NCBI RefSeq assembly: GCF_032884065.1
Contig: NC_088871.1
Location: 16,674,472-16,738,471, forward strand
Reading direction: 5' to 3'
DNA length: 64,000 nucleotides
DNA from: Artemia franciscana
Taxonomy: Eukaryota > Arthropoda > Branchiopoda > Anostraca > Artemiidae
The notes below the pieces were generated by a model. The model was given only the letters and a program-made list of their open reading frames with translations. It made no database searches and was not told the DNA's origin. Shown piece after piece: positions 49,526 to 60,035 of this stretch; within the stretch, counting starts at the first letter, position 1, and the number at the start of each line of letters is the position of its first letter. The position numbers and the translations under genes were made by a program.

Positions 49526-50602
49526 AATCCACTTTACAGCTACAGACTTGTCGCAAAATCACTGGTGTCAGAGGAACACAAATCTCAAGTGATATTATTT
49601 ATAGCAAGCACATAATTTAATTTAGATTCTTGCAAATTTTTATTCTAGGAAATGTGTACTGTAAGTAGGAATGACGTTATTTTGGTAGGTTGTATCATTG
49701 GTGTTAATGGAATTTGTTTCGTTAAGATTTGCAGAAAAGTGTGTATAACCGTATTTTTCCCCCTCGAAATTTATTTTCCTCGTTAAGATCCTTGAGTTTT
49801 CTGCCTTTTTTGTCTAGGCAGATGGTTGCCTCCTATCTCAAGACCAAATCTAGTTCGTTTCAAGTCAAAATTCCACTGAACCGTCTAAAAGTCAATTAAA
49901 ATTGGTAGAACAAGTCTACCGAGTATTTAGATTCAATGTGAAGCAAATGTTAGGTGCAGTTTGTATAGTCCCATAAAACTCGAAATTGATAAAATTCAGA
50001 AATACTCAGTACTAGTAGGAAGCTCGCACCACCGGCTTCTTGAGCCCAGTCTGCTTTACAACTATGACGATCTTGCAATTGAAGCCGTCGTTCAGCTTCG
50101 GTTTTCTTTACTCGTAACGATTTGTCCTGTCGGAATGGAAAAACGAAAAGTGTTTAAACATTGATATTTTCACTTTCCATTCGAATTATCATTTTCGTAT
50201 AGTTTTTTCATTAATTTCATATAGATTTGTGTGTGTGTAAGTCTGTTTAAAAATAAATACTTCTTTTCTCTCCAACCTACAGCGATGTGCAAAAGATCTT
50301 GGGTATTATAATTCAACTTCGAAATTTACAGAATTAGGTTCCACTGGGCAAATTGCCAATCAGCGAAAATTTGACATAGCCAGTCGATCAAAAATTGAAA
50401 GATTTACATAAAATCCTTCGAAAGCTGTATGGAGCTGCAGGGTCGCCTGGGGAATCATGGAGTGTTAAAGAGATTGTGCGTTCCTCCTTGATCGGTTTAA
50501 ACCTGAAAAAGGGTGCTAGAGCTTAAAATTTGTGGTCAAATTGCGCCTTTTCATTACTTTCTATGAACATCCGTTCTATGTGACAACCCTTAGGAGAAGT
50601 AA

Positions 50603-50860
50603 GTAGGGTAAGACAACCAGTACTGGGCCACTTTGATCACTCTGCCTATTCTGGGACAGAATATTTGATTGGATTACAACATGTCCAATACTGGGACAAA
50701 AGACTTTAATCTTGGACACCCAATCCATACATTTTCTGGGTTGCTTCCAAAAAACCTGTTGTCTTTTGTCCCAGTATTGGACATGTTGCAATCCAACCAA
50801 AGATTCTGTCCCAGAATAGGCAGTGATTGAAGCGTCCCAGTACTGGTCGTCTTACCCTAC
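50603..50860. mobile_element. 258-bp hairpin MITE
   Basis: The terminal arms of about 100 bp (50603-50704 and 50761-50860) are near-perfect complements, beginning GTAGGGTAAGAC and ending GTCTTACCCTAC. The internal word GTCCAATACTGGGACAAAAG is repeated in complement. The spacer is 56 bp. No convincing target duplication, so the superfamily is unassigned. Confidence 0.85.
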
Positions 50861-51297
50861 ATGATGGACGCATTGTTCTCCTTACTAAGTCAATTATATT
50901 GTGTCGACCATAACATGTCTTGTACATTACCATGAGGTTGTATTATTTTGTAACACAGGACGTTTTTTTATATATATATTTTCCTTGTTTAGATTTCAAA
51001 AGAATATAGTTTTTTCCGGGTGAAAGCTTAGTGATGTAAAATAAGCGGCTTTTCAAGAACTTCCATATGATTTGGCTGTAACATTAAATTGAAAAGATAA
51101 GAAAATCGTCGCCAACTCTGATCGAGCCTGAAAGTAGTCTTGGTTATTGTTTACTATAACCATGATCTTAACATCACTATAATCTAACGGGGAAATGATT
51201 ATGTGAAGGAAAGTAGCTTTTATTTCTACTTAGCTAGGCTATAATAAGCATTTTCTATTGCTTATGTCGTATCTTCAGTCTCGGTTTCAATATTTGA

Positions 51298-52875
51298 CCA
51301 TCTGGGGGGAGGGGAGTGGGGGGCCGATTAATTCGGAAAAAATAGAAAAAAAATGATGTATTTTTAACTTACGAACAGGTGATGGGATCTTAAGGAAATT
51401 TGATGTTTGGAAGGATATTGTGTCTCAGAGCTCATATTTTAAATCCCGACCAGATCCGGTGACATTGGGGGGGGGGGCTAAAATCTTGGAAAACGTTTAG
51501 AGTGGCGAGATCAGGATGAAACTTGGTGGGAAAAGTAAGCAGAAGTCCTAGATACGTGATTGACATAACCGGGACGGATCTGCTCTATTTGGGGGAGTTG
51601 GCAGGGGAGAGGGTTAATTCTGAAAAATTAGAAAAAAGAGGTATTTTTAACTTACGAAGGAGTGATCGGATCTTAATGAAATTTGAAGTTTGGAAGGATA
51701 TCGTGTCTCAGAGCTCTAATTTTAAATCCCGACTGGATCCGATGACATTGGGCGGAATTGAGGGGGAACCTAAGATGTTGGAAAACGCTTAGAGTGGAGG
51801 GATCGGGATGAAACTTGGTGGGAAAATAAGCACTAGTCCTAGGTACGTGATTGACAACCGGAACGGATCTGCTCTCTTTGGGGGAGTTGGGTGGGGGAGG
51901 GTTAATTCTGAAAATTAGAAAAAATGAGGTATTTTTAGCTTGCGAAGGAGTGATCGGATCTTAATGAAATCTGATGTTTGGAAGGATATTGTGTCTCAGA
52001 AGTCCCGACCAGATCCGGCGACATTGGGGGAAGTTGGTGGGGGGAACCTAAAATCTTGGAAAACGCTTAGAGTGGAGGGATCAGGATGAAACTTGGTAGT
52101 GAAAATAATCATAAGTCCTAGATACGTGATTGACATAACCGGAACGGATCCGCTCTATTCAGGGGAGTTGGGGGGAGGAGGGTTAATTCTAAAAAAATTA
52201 AAAAAAATGAGTTATTTTTAACTTACGAAGGAGTGATCGGATCTTAATGAAATTTGATGTTTGGAAGGATATCGTGTCTCGGAGCTCTTATTTTAAATCC
52301 CGACCGGATCTGGTAACATTGGAGGGAGTTGGGGGACCTAAAATCTTGGAAAATGCTTAGAGTGGAGATATGAGGATGAAACTTGGTGGTAAAAATAATC
52401 AGAAGTCCTAGATACGTGATTGACATAACCGGAACGGATCCGCTCTCTTCAGGGGAGTTGGGGGGAGGATGGTTAATTCTGAAAAAAATGTATTTTTAAC
52501 TTACGAAGTAGTGATCGCATCTTAATGAAATTTGATGTTTGGAAGGATATCGTGTCTTGGAGCTCTTATTTGAAATCCTGACCGGATCTGGTAACTTTGG
52601 GGGGGGGGCTAAAATCTTGGAAACCGCTTAGAGTGGAGGGATCGGAACGAAACGTGATGGGAAAATAATTATAAGTCTTAGATAGGTGATTAACATAACC
52701 GTAACGGATCCACTCTCTTTGGGGGAGTTGGAGAGGGGGATTAATTCTGAAAAATTAGAAAAATGAGGTATTTTTAACTTACGAAGGAGTGATCAGATCT
52801 TAATGAAATTTGATATTTGGAACGATGTTATGTCTCGGAGCTTTTATTTTAAATCCCGACCGGATCCGGTAGAAA
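51298..52875. repeat. ~285-bp tandem array, five to six units
   Basis: The phase marker TTAATTC(T/G)GAAAAA recurs near 51328, 51614, 51900, 52181, 52471 and 52739 (spacing about 268-290). Units contain ACTTACGAAGGAGTGATCGG, TTTGGAAGGATAT.GTGTCTC, AAATCCCGACCGGATC, G-runs and GATACGTGATTGACATAACC. Open frames in it are incidental. Confidence 0.92.
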
Positions 52876-53130
52876 TTTGCTAGAGCTCATACTATATGAG
52901 TTCTTGGCTCTTCCGACCTCGTCACAAGTGCCACATGAGCTCTCAGCTTTTGTTTTAAAACGAAAATACTTCGAATATACGTAGAAATTTTGTTGAAAAA
53001 CAGTTTTCCCATTTTTCAGGCAATAAAACCTTGAGTTTCGTGATTGCGGCTATACCTGCTATCAAGCTAGAGACGAACGCGAGAGTAACAAAAAATACCT
53101 TGAAACCTCCCTAAGAATAGTGTTATCGAA
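52876..53130. repeat. Dispersed repeat shared (inverted) with 29095-29200
   Basis: GCTAGAGCTCAT, TGGCTCTTCCGACCTCGTCA and AAGTGCCACATGAGCTCT are the complement of the 29.1-kb segment in PGM2 intron 1. Confidence 0.65.
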
Positions 53131-53880
53131 ACAAAATTACACCACTGGAATTGCCTTGGACAAAAACCCTATCTAGGAAACTTATTTTTGTGGCTTGAAC
53201 AAGAAGGGAAATCATTTTGCCTGAAAAACATGGAAAGATGCAGCAACCACGACATTCCACATCGAATTTTTTTTTCCGCAGCTAGTAAGGCAGGTTTTCG
53301 ACTCTGTTTATGTGGCTCTAGAGTGGAAGCGGCGACTAATTAAGAGACGATCCTATCCCATAGTAAGAATAAAATAGCCCCAAACTCCTAAAAAGATGTC
53401 AAATGGGAAGCACCTTGGCCAAAACCTTTATAAAGGAAACTTATAGTCCTTTGGCTGGAACAACAGGGAAACCCCTTTGGCTTGAGAGAGAGAGAAAGAT
53501 GGGTTTATTAATATAAATAACAAAACAAGCAAATGGCCCGAAGCAAAGCTTGTTTGGGCTTACAACCCCAATACACATACAAATAAAAATAATACGAAAA
53601 GAAGAAGAAAAAAATTCAATTACCCTGCAATTCAATCGATACGGAATTACACTTCAAAAAAGACAAAACAAAAAGAAACTAAAACCACTTGACCAGTATC
53701 GCCTAGAACAAAACCAACATCTTGGCTCCACTTGAGGTCCACTCAACTATCAAAAGCATAAATATTAAGGGAAAAAACAAGAAAAGTGGCTGCAACCAAG
53801 GTATTGTGCATCGACAGTATCTTTTTTTCCGATTTTCCTCCGTGGCTAGCTAGGCATTGGAACATTATAGAGATCTTTTT
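53130..53880. repeat. Local duplication split by a retroelement 3' end
   Basis: 53130-53310 and 53405-53870 share the blocks CCTTGG.CAAAA, AGGAAACTTAT, GCAACCA and CCGTGGCTAGCTAGG-like. The second copy is interrupted (about 53490-53770) by sequence that on the minus strand ends TTGTTATTTATATTAATAAA followed by a CT-rich tail, as a LINE 3' end would. Confidence 0.55.
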
Positions 53881-54039
53881 AATGGATCATTTTAAAGAAA
53901 ATTTCAGTGTATAGTCACTTATGTAAGTAACAAAAAATAATTTAAAAAATAAAACGAATTTTCTACGGAAAAAATGCATTTTCGTATAATACTGGGGTGA
54001 CGATTGTTATTAATATTATTTTGCATACGAAGGTCGAAA

Positions 54040-54545
54040 AAGGATTTCATTTTTTAACGTTCTCGTGGTTGCAGCTACCACTGCAACCGCGATTAACTTT
54101 AAGTTATTATATGCAGTGGTTTGTTCTTTACTAGGTTTCAACTATCTCTATAACCATCATACCGATGAAACTTGCATAATCCTCAGTCTTAATGAGCTAT
54201 AACGATTCTCGTTATCTCGTGAGCTATAATGATTCTCGAATCATTACTCGTAATGATTTGTGTCGTCAGAATGGAAAAACCAAGTGTTTAGTCTTTAATA
54301 TTTTCACTTTCCATTCGATTTATCATTTTCGTAGAGTTTTTTCATTAATTGTAATACGTCCTGTAAATCAACATGAGGTTGCATTATCTTGTAACACAAG
54401 TTCTTTTAATACATCTTATTTATTTTTAAAAAGAATCAGTTTTTGCCAGGTAAGAGCTTACTGATGTAAAATAAGCGACATTTCAAGAACTTCCATATGA
54501 TGTGGCTATGACGTTAGATCAAAAAGAAAGAAAAGATTAGAAAAT
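54040..54545. repeat. Segmental duplication, compact copy
   Basis: Contiguous counterpart of the blocks scattered over 48690-51110, lying just upstream of the 132-codon ORF. It shows the state without the SINE and MITE. Confidence 0.82.
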
Positions 54546-54739
54546 CTACGTTCTAAAAAATTTACTGCCATATTTAATTAAAAAGGCAGAATTATCCTCT
54601 TTCCAGAAATTTGACAGAAAGAAAAATCAGTGTCATTTGAACTAAACACCAACTGCTTAACTATCATAGGACCATTTGGCGAGAAACGGTCAACCCTACT
54701 TTAAATGCGTGAATATCGTGTCTTATTATTTCCAAGAAG

Positions 54740-55138
54740 ATGAGAAAAGACAAGAAGAGAAAAAGCATATTCGAAGACACGATTCTTGGTCGCACATTGA
54801 ATAAAACCTTGAAGGAACTGACTAGTGATCTTTCTGTCAATGAGAAGGAGCAGAGTCTTTCTACACAACAGAACCAGGAAGAAATTCATTACCAGCGACA
54901 GCAACGGGAAAAGTTGACGAAGATCATCCCAAAAATATGGGAGGCGTTTGATGAGGCATTCTCAGAGCAATTTGAAAATATGGAACCAAAACCCGGAATA
55001 TTCGACGCAAGAATAAGATGTTTCAAACAGATAGATGATGAGTTTACATGTGCATTTGAGAATTTTATTATTCAACCGCTGAATATATGCGTAAAAGAGC
55101 TGAACATGACTGGCATTGTCGATGACCCTCTTAACTAA
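54740..55138 (+). CDS. Hypothetical 132-residue protein
   Basis: An intact ATG-to-TAA frame with protein-like, helix-favouring composition. A basic start (MRKDKKRKS) leads into a Gln/Glu-rich helix (about 35-60), then KIIPKIWEAFDEAFSEQFEN, DEFTCAFENFIIQPLNICVK and ending DDPLN. No signal peptide, membrane segment or known catalytic motif is visible. AATAAA follows at about 55194. I do not recognise the family. It could be a single-exon gene, a last exon or a transposon relic. The frame length and the polyadenylation signal favour a real coding unit. Confidence 0.45.
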   Translation: MRKDKKRKSIFEDTILGRTLNKTLKELTSDLSVNEKEQSLSTQQNQEEIHYQRQQREKLTKIIPKIWEAFDEAFSEQFENMEPKPGIFDARIRCFKQIDDEFTCAFENFIIQPLNICVKELNMTGIVDDPLN

Positions 55139-55139
55139 T

Positions 55140-56080
55140 AGATGAGACAATTGTAGATGTTGGGGGTATATTGTAAAGTAGTTAAGATACGTAAATAAAC
55201 TTGATGGGTAAGCTTTGGAATGTGTTTGTCTATAACTTATCAACTGAAAGAGAACTCTACAAAACAAAGACGAGCATGTTTACATAACTAATTTCACGAT
55301 AATATGTCACCTTAGGCCGAAATTTGCTTACTCGCTGTCCGGTTTAAAACTTGAAGAAAGTTAGAAAGAGCCTTGGAGACCTCAACGAATACAAACGTTT
55401 GGATCAAATATCATATTAGGTTTCTGACGCCATAAACTGGGCCAAAAAAGTTTGGTGATGACGATTGTGATGCCCGCTGTAAGCCCTTAATTTGTCCCTT
55501 CAAAATAAAGAGAAAAATCTAAGGAAGAAGAATATGACTAGTAGAAGGAGAAGAAAAACGATGGATATTTCATCTGTGAAAACTAGGCCTTTTCAGCGCT
55601 AAATATAGAAAAAAAACTAATTAAAAGATAAAATGTCAGTTCGGCTTTAGATCTTTTATTTGTTGTTTCTTATTGGCTTGCAACTTGTTAAACAAAATAG
55701 ACTTAAGATGATAAACCATTGTGAAAGAATTTGGTCATGCTGATACGTGATTTAGGCCCTAAAACGTGTTGTCTCAAAGCATATAGACTGAGGCTTACAT
55801 CCCGTTTCCAATTAGGTAAATTTCATTTTGAGTTTCTAATTGAGGTTGAACCCTATGTGGGAAACAAATCTGAAAATAATTTCGGCTGCATTGGTTTTGA
55901 CGCCCAAAAAAACGTTCAAAATTTGTTTTGTCTCCGATAGGTTTGTAACTTGCAGGGCATATAGACGATACTAAATTGGTCATAATGAAAACATTTTGTG
56001 TATCTATGTGCGACTTTTAAAACATCCCGACATTTTTTATTTTTTTTTTGGCAGATTGAAATTGACTCTCAGGCATATAG
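55140..56080. other. Intergenic, nothing recognised
   Basis: No coding or repeat similarity beyond the AATAAA near 55194. Confidence 0.4.
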
Positions 56081-56093
56081 ATAAAGACAAGAA

Positions 56094-56231
56094 GTCCAGT
56101 GGTGGCGCAGTGGGTTTGACTTTAGCTTGATAATACGGGACCCAGAGATCGAATCATGCTGCAGTAATGCACTGCAGGGCCGACGCAGGGGCCCGAGTAG
56201 TCAAGAAGCATCATTAATCTGATACAATACA
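56094..56231 (+). mobile_element. 138-bp tRNA-derived SINE with 13-bp target duplication
   Basis: An A-box-like TGGCGCAGTGGGTT and a B-box-like GATCGAATC lie 30-odd bases apart, followed by a short body and a GATACAATACA tail. It is flanked by ATAAAGACAAGAA at 56081-56093 and 56232-56244. This family differs from the 49214 SINE. Confidence 0.88.
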
Positions 56232-56244
56232 ATAAAGACAAGAA

Positions 56245-57525
56245 AGATAAATGTTAGGGAGGAAACATGGGTTGTACCATTTCAGGAAACGCTAAAACTG
56301 GCCAAACGTTATAATTGCCCGATCGGCGCTAAACTTCCGGGATAAGTAGAGTGGACCTAGAGGACCTTAACGAGAAAATTAAATTTTGGAAAGAAAGATA
56401 GGTTGGGTCTATTCTTAGCACGAAAAAATTCGAACTTTTTACGCCAATCTACTTTGAAAGTGTCGGCCTTGAAGACCAGTCAATTGTAACTTCAGGATCA
56501 AATAAACCTCAATTAAGACAAGATTAAAGGAAAAAAAAACAGGTTGTGTTGATCATTGACGTGCTTTTTTTTAGAACAACACGAAAAAAATTTTTAATAA
56601 ATGACCTTGACACATATTTATTTAAACAAAAAACAAACGAAACAAAATATAGCTTAAAAATAATGGTTTTAATAAAATAATTGATTAAGGTGCATGTGCA
56701 TTCAGGAGTTTTCACAGGATACAGCTTCAGCCCTAAATAAATAGTTTTACAGGCTTTATGTTTATAGGGATAATTCTTTTTAAACTCGCTTTCAAAATAG
56801 ACTAAAAGAAGTTTTTTTTTCGAGAATCCATGAATATAAGTGAAAACGAGGGGCGCAAAAGGGCCTTACCTAATATAGCAAATTCATCTAAGTTATAAAT
56901 GCATAAATGAAGAAAAGTAGGTGAGTTTGGGAAACGAGTTAAAAAAAAAATCGTTATGCAAAGACCAATCCCTTTCAGTTAAATTCATAGATTCTCGAAA
57001 AAAAAGTTTAAAATTGCGGTTAAAAAAATAAAAATTCTGAAAACGATTTTAATAGTTTGCCTTATCTAAGATTCAAACCAAGCTTTTCACAGTGACAGGC
57101 AAGTGTTCTTACTTTTGTACTATCAAGTCTTGTATAATAGTGCTTGTTTTATACTTTTTCCTATCCTCAATTACCCGTTTATGTTGTATTATTAGTCATA
57201 TGATGTCGTGAATGATTTTATGATGTTAATGATGTCGTAAATGTCGTATGATGTTATGAATTTTGATGTCGTGACGTTGGACTGTTTATCGGAAGTTCTT
57301 ATACTGATGAAATTTGGAATTGATTTGACATTTGAGTGGTCGAAAATGGCGCTCAGATTTATTTGACAAACCCAAAGGAAAAAACAACAGTACAAAAAAG
57401 CCGGTTCGTTTGAAAAACAATTGGAAAAGGGGCTAATTTTAAAAGAAATTGCCAAATCAGATGCCCTTTGACAAAATCTCTTAAGATGAAAGAACAGATA
57501 TTGTAAGATTTTTGTCTCATTTTTA
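56245..57525. other. Intergenic, nothing recognised
   Basis: AT-rich. A run of ATGATGTCGTAAATG/ATGTCGTATGATG-type words occurs at 57200-57260. No gene is seen. Confidence 0.4.
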
Positions 57526-58120
57526 ATATAGCTCTACTTTTGTTAGAAAAAAATTTGGAAATGATTTTTTTTTTTTAAATGATCGCAGTATAAATTAGAT
57601 TATTTTGACGTATTTATTGTTGTTAAAATTCCTTTTTTAGAGTTTAGAGCTTTTGTTCGTTTTAGCATTTATATTCATCTAAGGAAGTATCTGTCTTCTT
57701 TATATTCGATGTGATTATTTATTTTGATTTCTGTTTGTTTTGGGTTTTATTTATTCATTGACAGTAATTAACGATCATTTTAAGTTTCAATTATCATGAG
57801 AATGTATTTCTGTTTGTCTATTTTTTTTAATATAGCTCTACTTTTGTTAGAAAAAGAAAATCAAAAAATGATTTTTTTTTCAAATAATCGCCGTATAAAT
57901 TAGATTCTTTTGACGTATTTATTGTTATCAAAATTCCTCTTTTTAGAGTTAGAGCTTCAGTTCGTTTTAGGATTCACATATTCATCTGAGGAAGTATCTG
58001 TCATCTTTATATGTGATGTGATTATATATTTTAATTTCTGTTATTTTTTGGGTTTCATTTATTCATTGTTAGTACTTAATAATCGTCTCAAGCTTCAATT
58101 ATCAAAGAATTTTCCCTTTT
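57526..58120. repeat. ~295-bp tandem duplication
   Basis: AATATAGCTCTACTTTTGTTAG starts both units (about 57528 and 57829), which stay alignable through TTTTGACGTATTTATTGTT and TTTATTCATTG. A third partial unit follows the Helitron at 60050-60170. Confidence 0.85.
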
Positions 58121-58521
58121 CGTCTCATCTATGTATATAAAAATAAGTTGTTTGTGTGTTATGTCTGTTATACTATGTCTGTTACGCCAGATTATATCTT
58201 CTATATATATATAAATAAGTTGTATGTATTTTTGTGTTGAGGGTTTGCATATGACGTCTGAAAAATAAAGAAGAAAAAGAAAACAAACTAAAATGTAAAA
58301 ACTGGGAATTGCATAAATATTTCGAAATAAATTGTTGAGCTTTAGCAAGCTTGGCACGTGAAGAGGAATTTTTAGTATAGATCTTAAAATGACAGAAGAA
58401 ACAGCCGAAATTCCCAGTAAAAACTGGGAATTGCAAAAATATTTCGAAATATTTTGACAATAGATTAAAGTAATTCGAAAACCTTAAAACAGATACTTAA
58501 AATTTTAAGGTTTATTATAAA

Positions 58522-58923
58522 TTGTTGAGCTTTAGCAAGCTTGGCACGCGAAGAGGAATTTTTAGCATAGATCTTAAAATGACAGAAGAAACAGCCGAGG
58601 AAGCTGCTCAAATAGTTAATTCAAAGAGAAATTTTAGTATAAATCCTACAATGGCAGAAGAAACAGCCGGGGAATCTGCTCAAAGGATTAATGCCAAAAG
58701 GCTTGCGGCTAAAGAACGCAAAACCGCACAGTTAGATGAGAATCCACCTGGACAGCGAGAGTCAAAACGTATCAAAACTGAAAATGATAGCGATGATGAT
58801 TGGGTTTGGGATTTTGACTTGGATAAGGTCATCAATGCCTACCAGATTTTAGTTAAAAAACAAAGGTTCGGCGATATGTATTTCATAGTGATGCTGAAAA
58901 ATAAAGAAGAAAAAGAAAACTGA
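58522..58923 (+). CDS. Helitron-associated acidic ORF, copy 2
   Basis: 133 codons: repeated MTEETAEEAAQ / MAEETAGESAQ units, [20 protein letters not shown], the acidic [18 protein letters not shown], then [18 protein letters not shown]. It matches the ORF at 8863-9213 across about 60 residues. Probably the N-terminus of a Helitron protein whose Rep and most helicase parts are deleted. No enzymatic motif. Confidence 0.5.
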   Translation: MLSFSKLGTRRGIFSIDLKMTEETAEEAAQIVNSKRNFSINPTMAEETAGESAQRINAKRLAAKERKTAQLDENPPGQRESKRIKTENDSDDDWVWDFDLDKVINAYQILVKKQRFGDMYFIVMLKNKEEKEN

Positions 58924-59482
58924 AAAAAGAAAAAAGGTAAAATACTAAAAAAAACTAAAAAGAAAAAACTAAAAAAAAACTGAAAAATAAAAAAATTAAA
59001 AAAAGAAAAAACCTAAAAAGAAAAAAACGTAAAAAAATAAAAAAGGTAAAAAACTAAAAAGAAAGAAAAACTAAAAAAAAACTGGGAATTGCACAAATAT
59101 TTCAATATATTTTGACAATAGATTAAAGTAATTCGAAAACCTTAAAACAGATACCCAAAATTTGAGGTTTATTATAAATTGTTGGAGCTTTAGCATGCTT
59201 GGCACGTAAAGATTTTTCAAGTGTCAATGTTAGAATGAACATTGACAAATTGAAGAAAACAAATCAATAAAAAGAAGAAACTAAAAGAAAGAAAAACTAA
59301 AAAAGAAAAAAACTAAGAAAAGAACAAAACTAAAAAAGAAAAAAAAACTAAGAAAGAAACCGTATCTATATATATATATAAATAAGTTGTATATATGCAT
59401 GTTTGTTTGTTTGTGGGTTTGCATTTGACGTCATTATAAGTATATAAGGCTTTGTATATGACGTCATTATAAGACGACACTA

Positions 59483-59715
59483 CAGACCGGGACACAAATG
59501 ACGACCGGGACACAGGGAATATAAATGACGACCGGAACACTCAAAGAGAAATTACAGACCGGGACACAAATGACGACCGGGACAGAGGGAATATAAATGA
59601 CGACCGGGACACAGGGAATATAAATGACGACCAGGACACAGGGACACAACTACAACAGGGACGCCGGGGGCACAGGGGGATATATAAATGACGACGGGGA
59701 CACAGGGAATGTTCG
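59483..59715. repeat. 27-bp-type minisatellite
   Basis: Irregular units of GACCGGGACACAGGGAATATAAATGAC and GACCGGGACACAAATGAC. The same array type appears at 774-935, 4680-4865, 5185-5345, 5455-5660, 6975-7095, 9295-9435 and 9950-10105, always inside Helitron modules. Confidence 0.88.
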
Positions 59716-59908
59716 ATTAGCAATCACCATCAACAAAGCTCAAGGGCAATCGTTAGAAAAATGCGGTATAGATCTGAATACGGATTGTTTTCCCATGGAC
59801 AATTATTATGTTGCATGTTCAAGAGTTTGTAAATCTGACAATCTATTTATATGGACAGACAATGGGACAGCAAAGAATGTTGTATATTCGCAAGTTTTAC
59901 GTAGTTAA
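59715..59908 (+). pseudogene. Helitron helicase C-terminus, open frame
   Basis: Open reading: [57 protein letters not shown] and a stop. The last helicase motifs are all present and unbroken, unlike the copies at 917 and 5660. Only the C-terminal ~65 residues remain, so it is a fragment. Confidence 0.8.
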
Positions 59909-60035
59909 AAATATATATATATATCTATCTATATTCACAGGTGGGACACAGGGACACAACTACAATGGCGCGTAACGACTTACGCGCACGGGGGGCTTTG
60001 GGGGGGGGGGCGGAAAGCGCCACCCCAACAGCTAG

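Larger units (their letters stand above)
48690..51110. repeat. Segmental duplication, expanded copy
   Basis: Three blocks (about 48690-48850, 50110-50230, 50918-51110) match, in order, the compact copy at 54040-54545. Shared words are CAACCGCGATTAACTTT, GTGGTTTGTTCTTTACTAGG, TTTTCACTTTCCATTCGA and CTTCCATATGAT. The interruptions include a SINE and a MITE. Confidence 0.82.
58128..60035 (+). mobile_element. Helitron copy with intact helicase C-terminus
   Basis: Helitron 5' end motifs occur near 58128, 58199 and 59367 (TCTATATATATATAAATAAG), suggesting nested copies. Inside are a thrice-repeated segment (58301, 58427, 59082), the acidic ORF (58522-58923), an A-rich tract, minisatellite (59483-59715) and an undamaged helicase C-terminus. 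The 3' hairpin is damaged, but CTAG ends at 60035 followed by T. Confidence 0.78.

Noticed and set aside
49268-49615. 115-codon plus-strand frame
   Set aside because: It covers a SINE in antisense plus flank; the tRNA-like boxes on the other strand explain the sequence.
51523-51792. 89-codon frame in the 285-bp array
   Set aside because: It arises because one unit happens to be open; other units are frameshifted.
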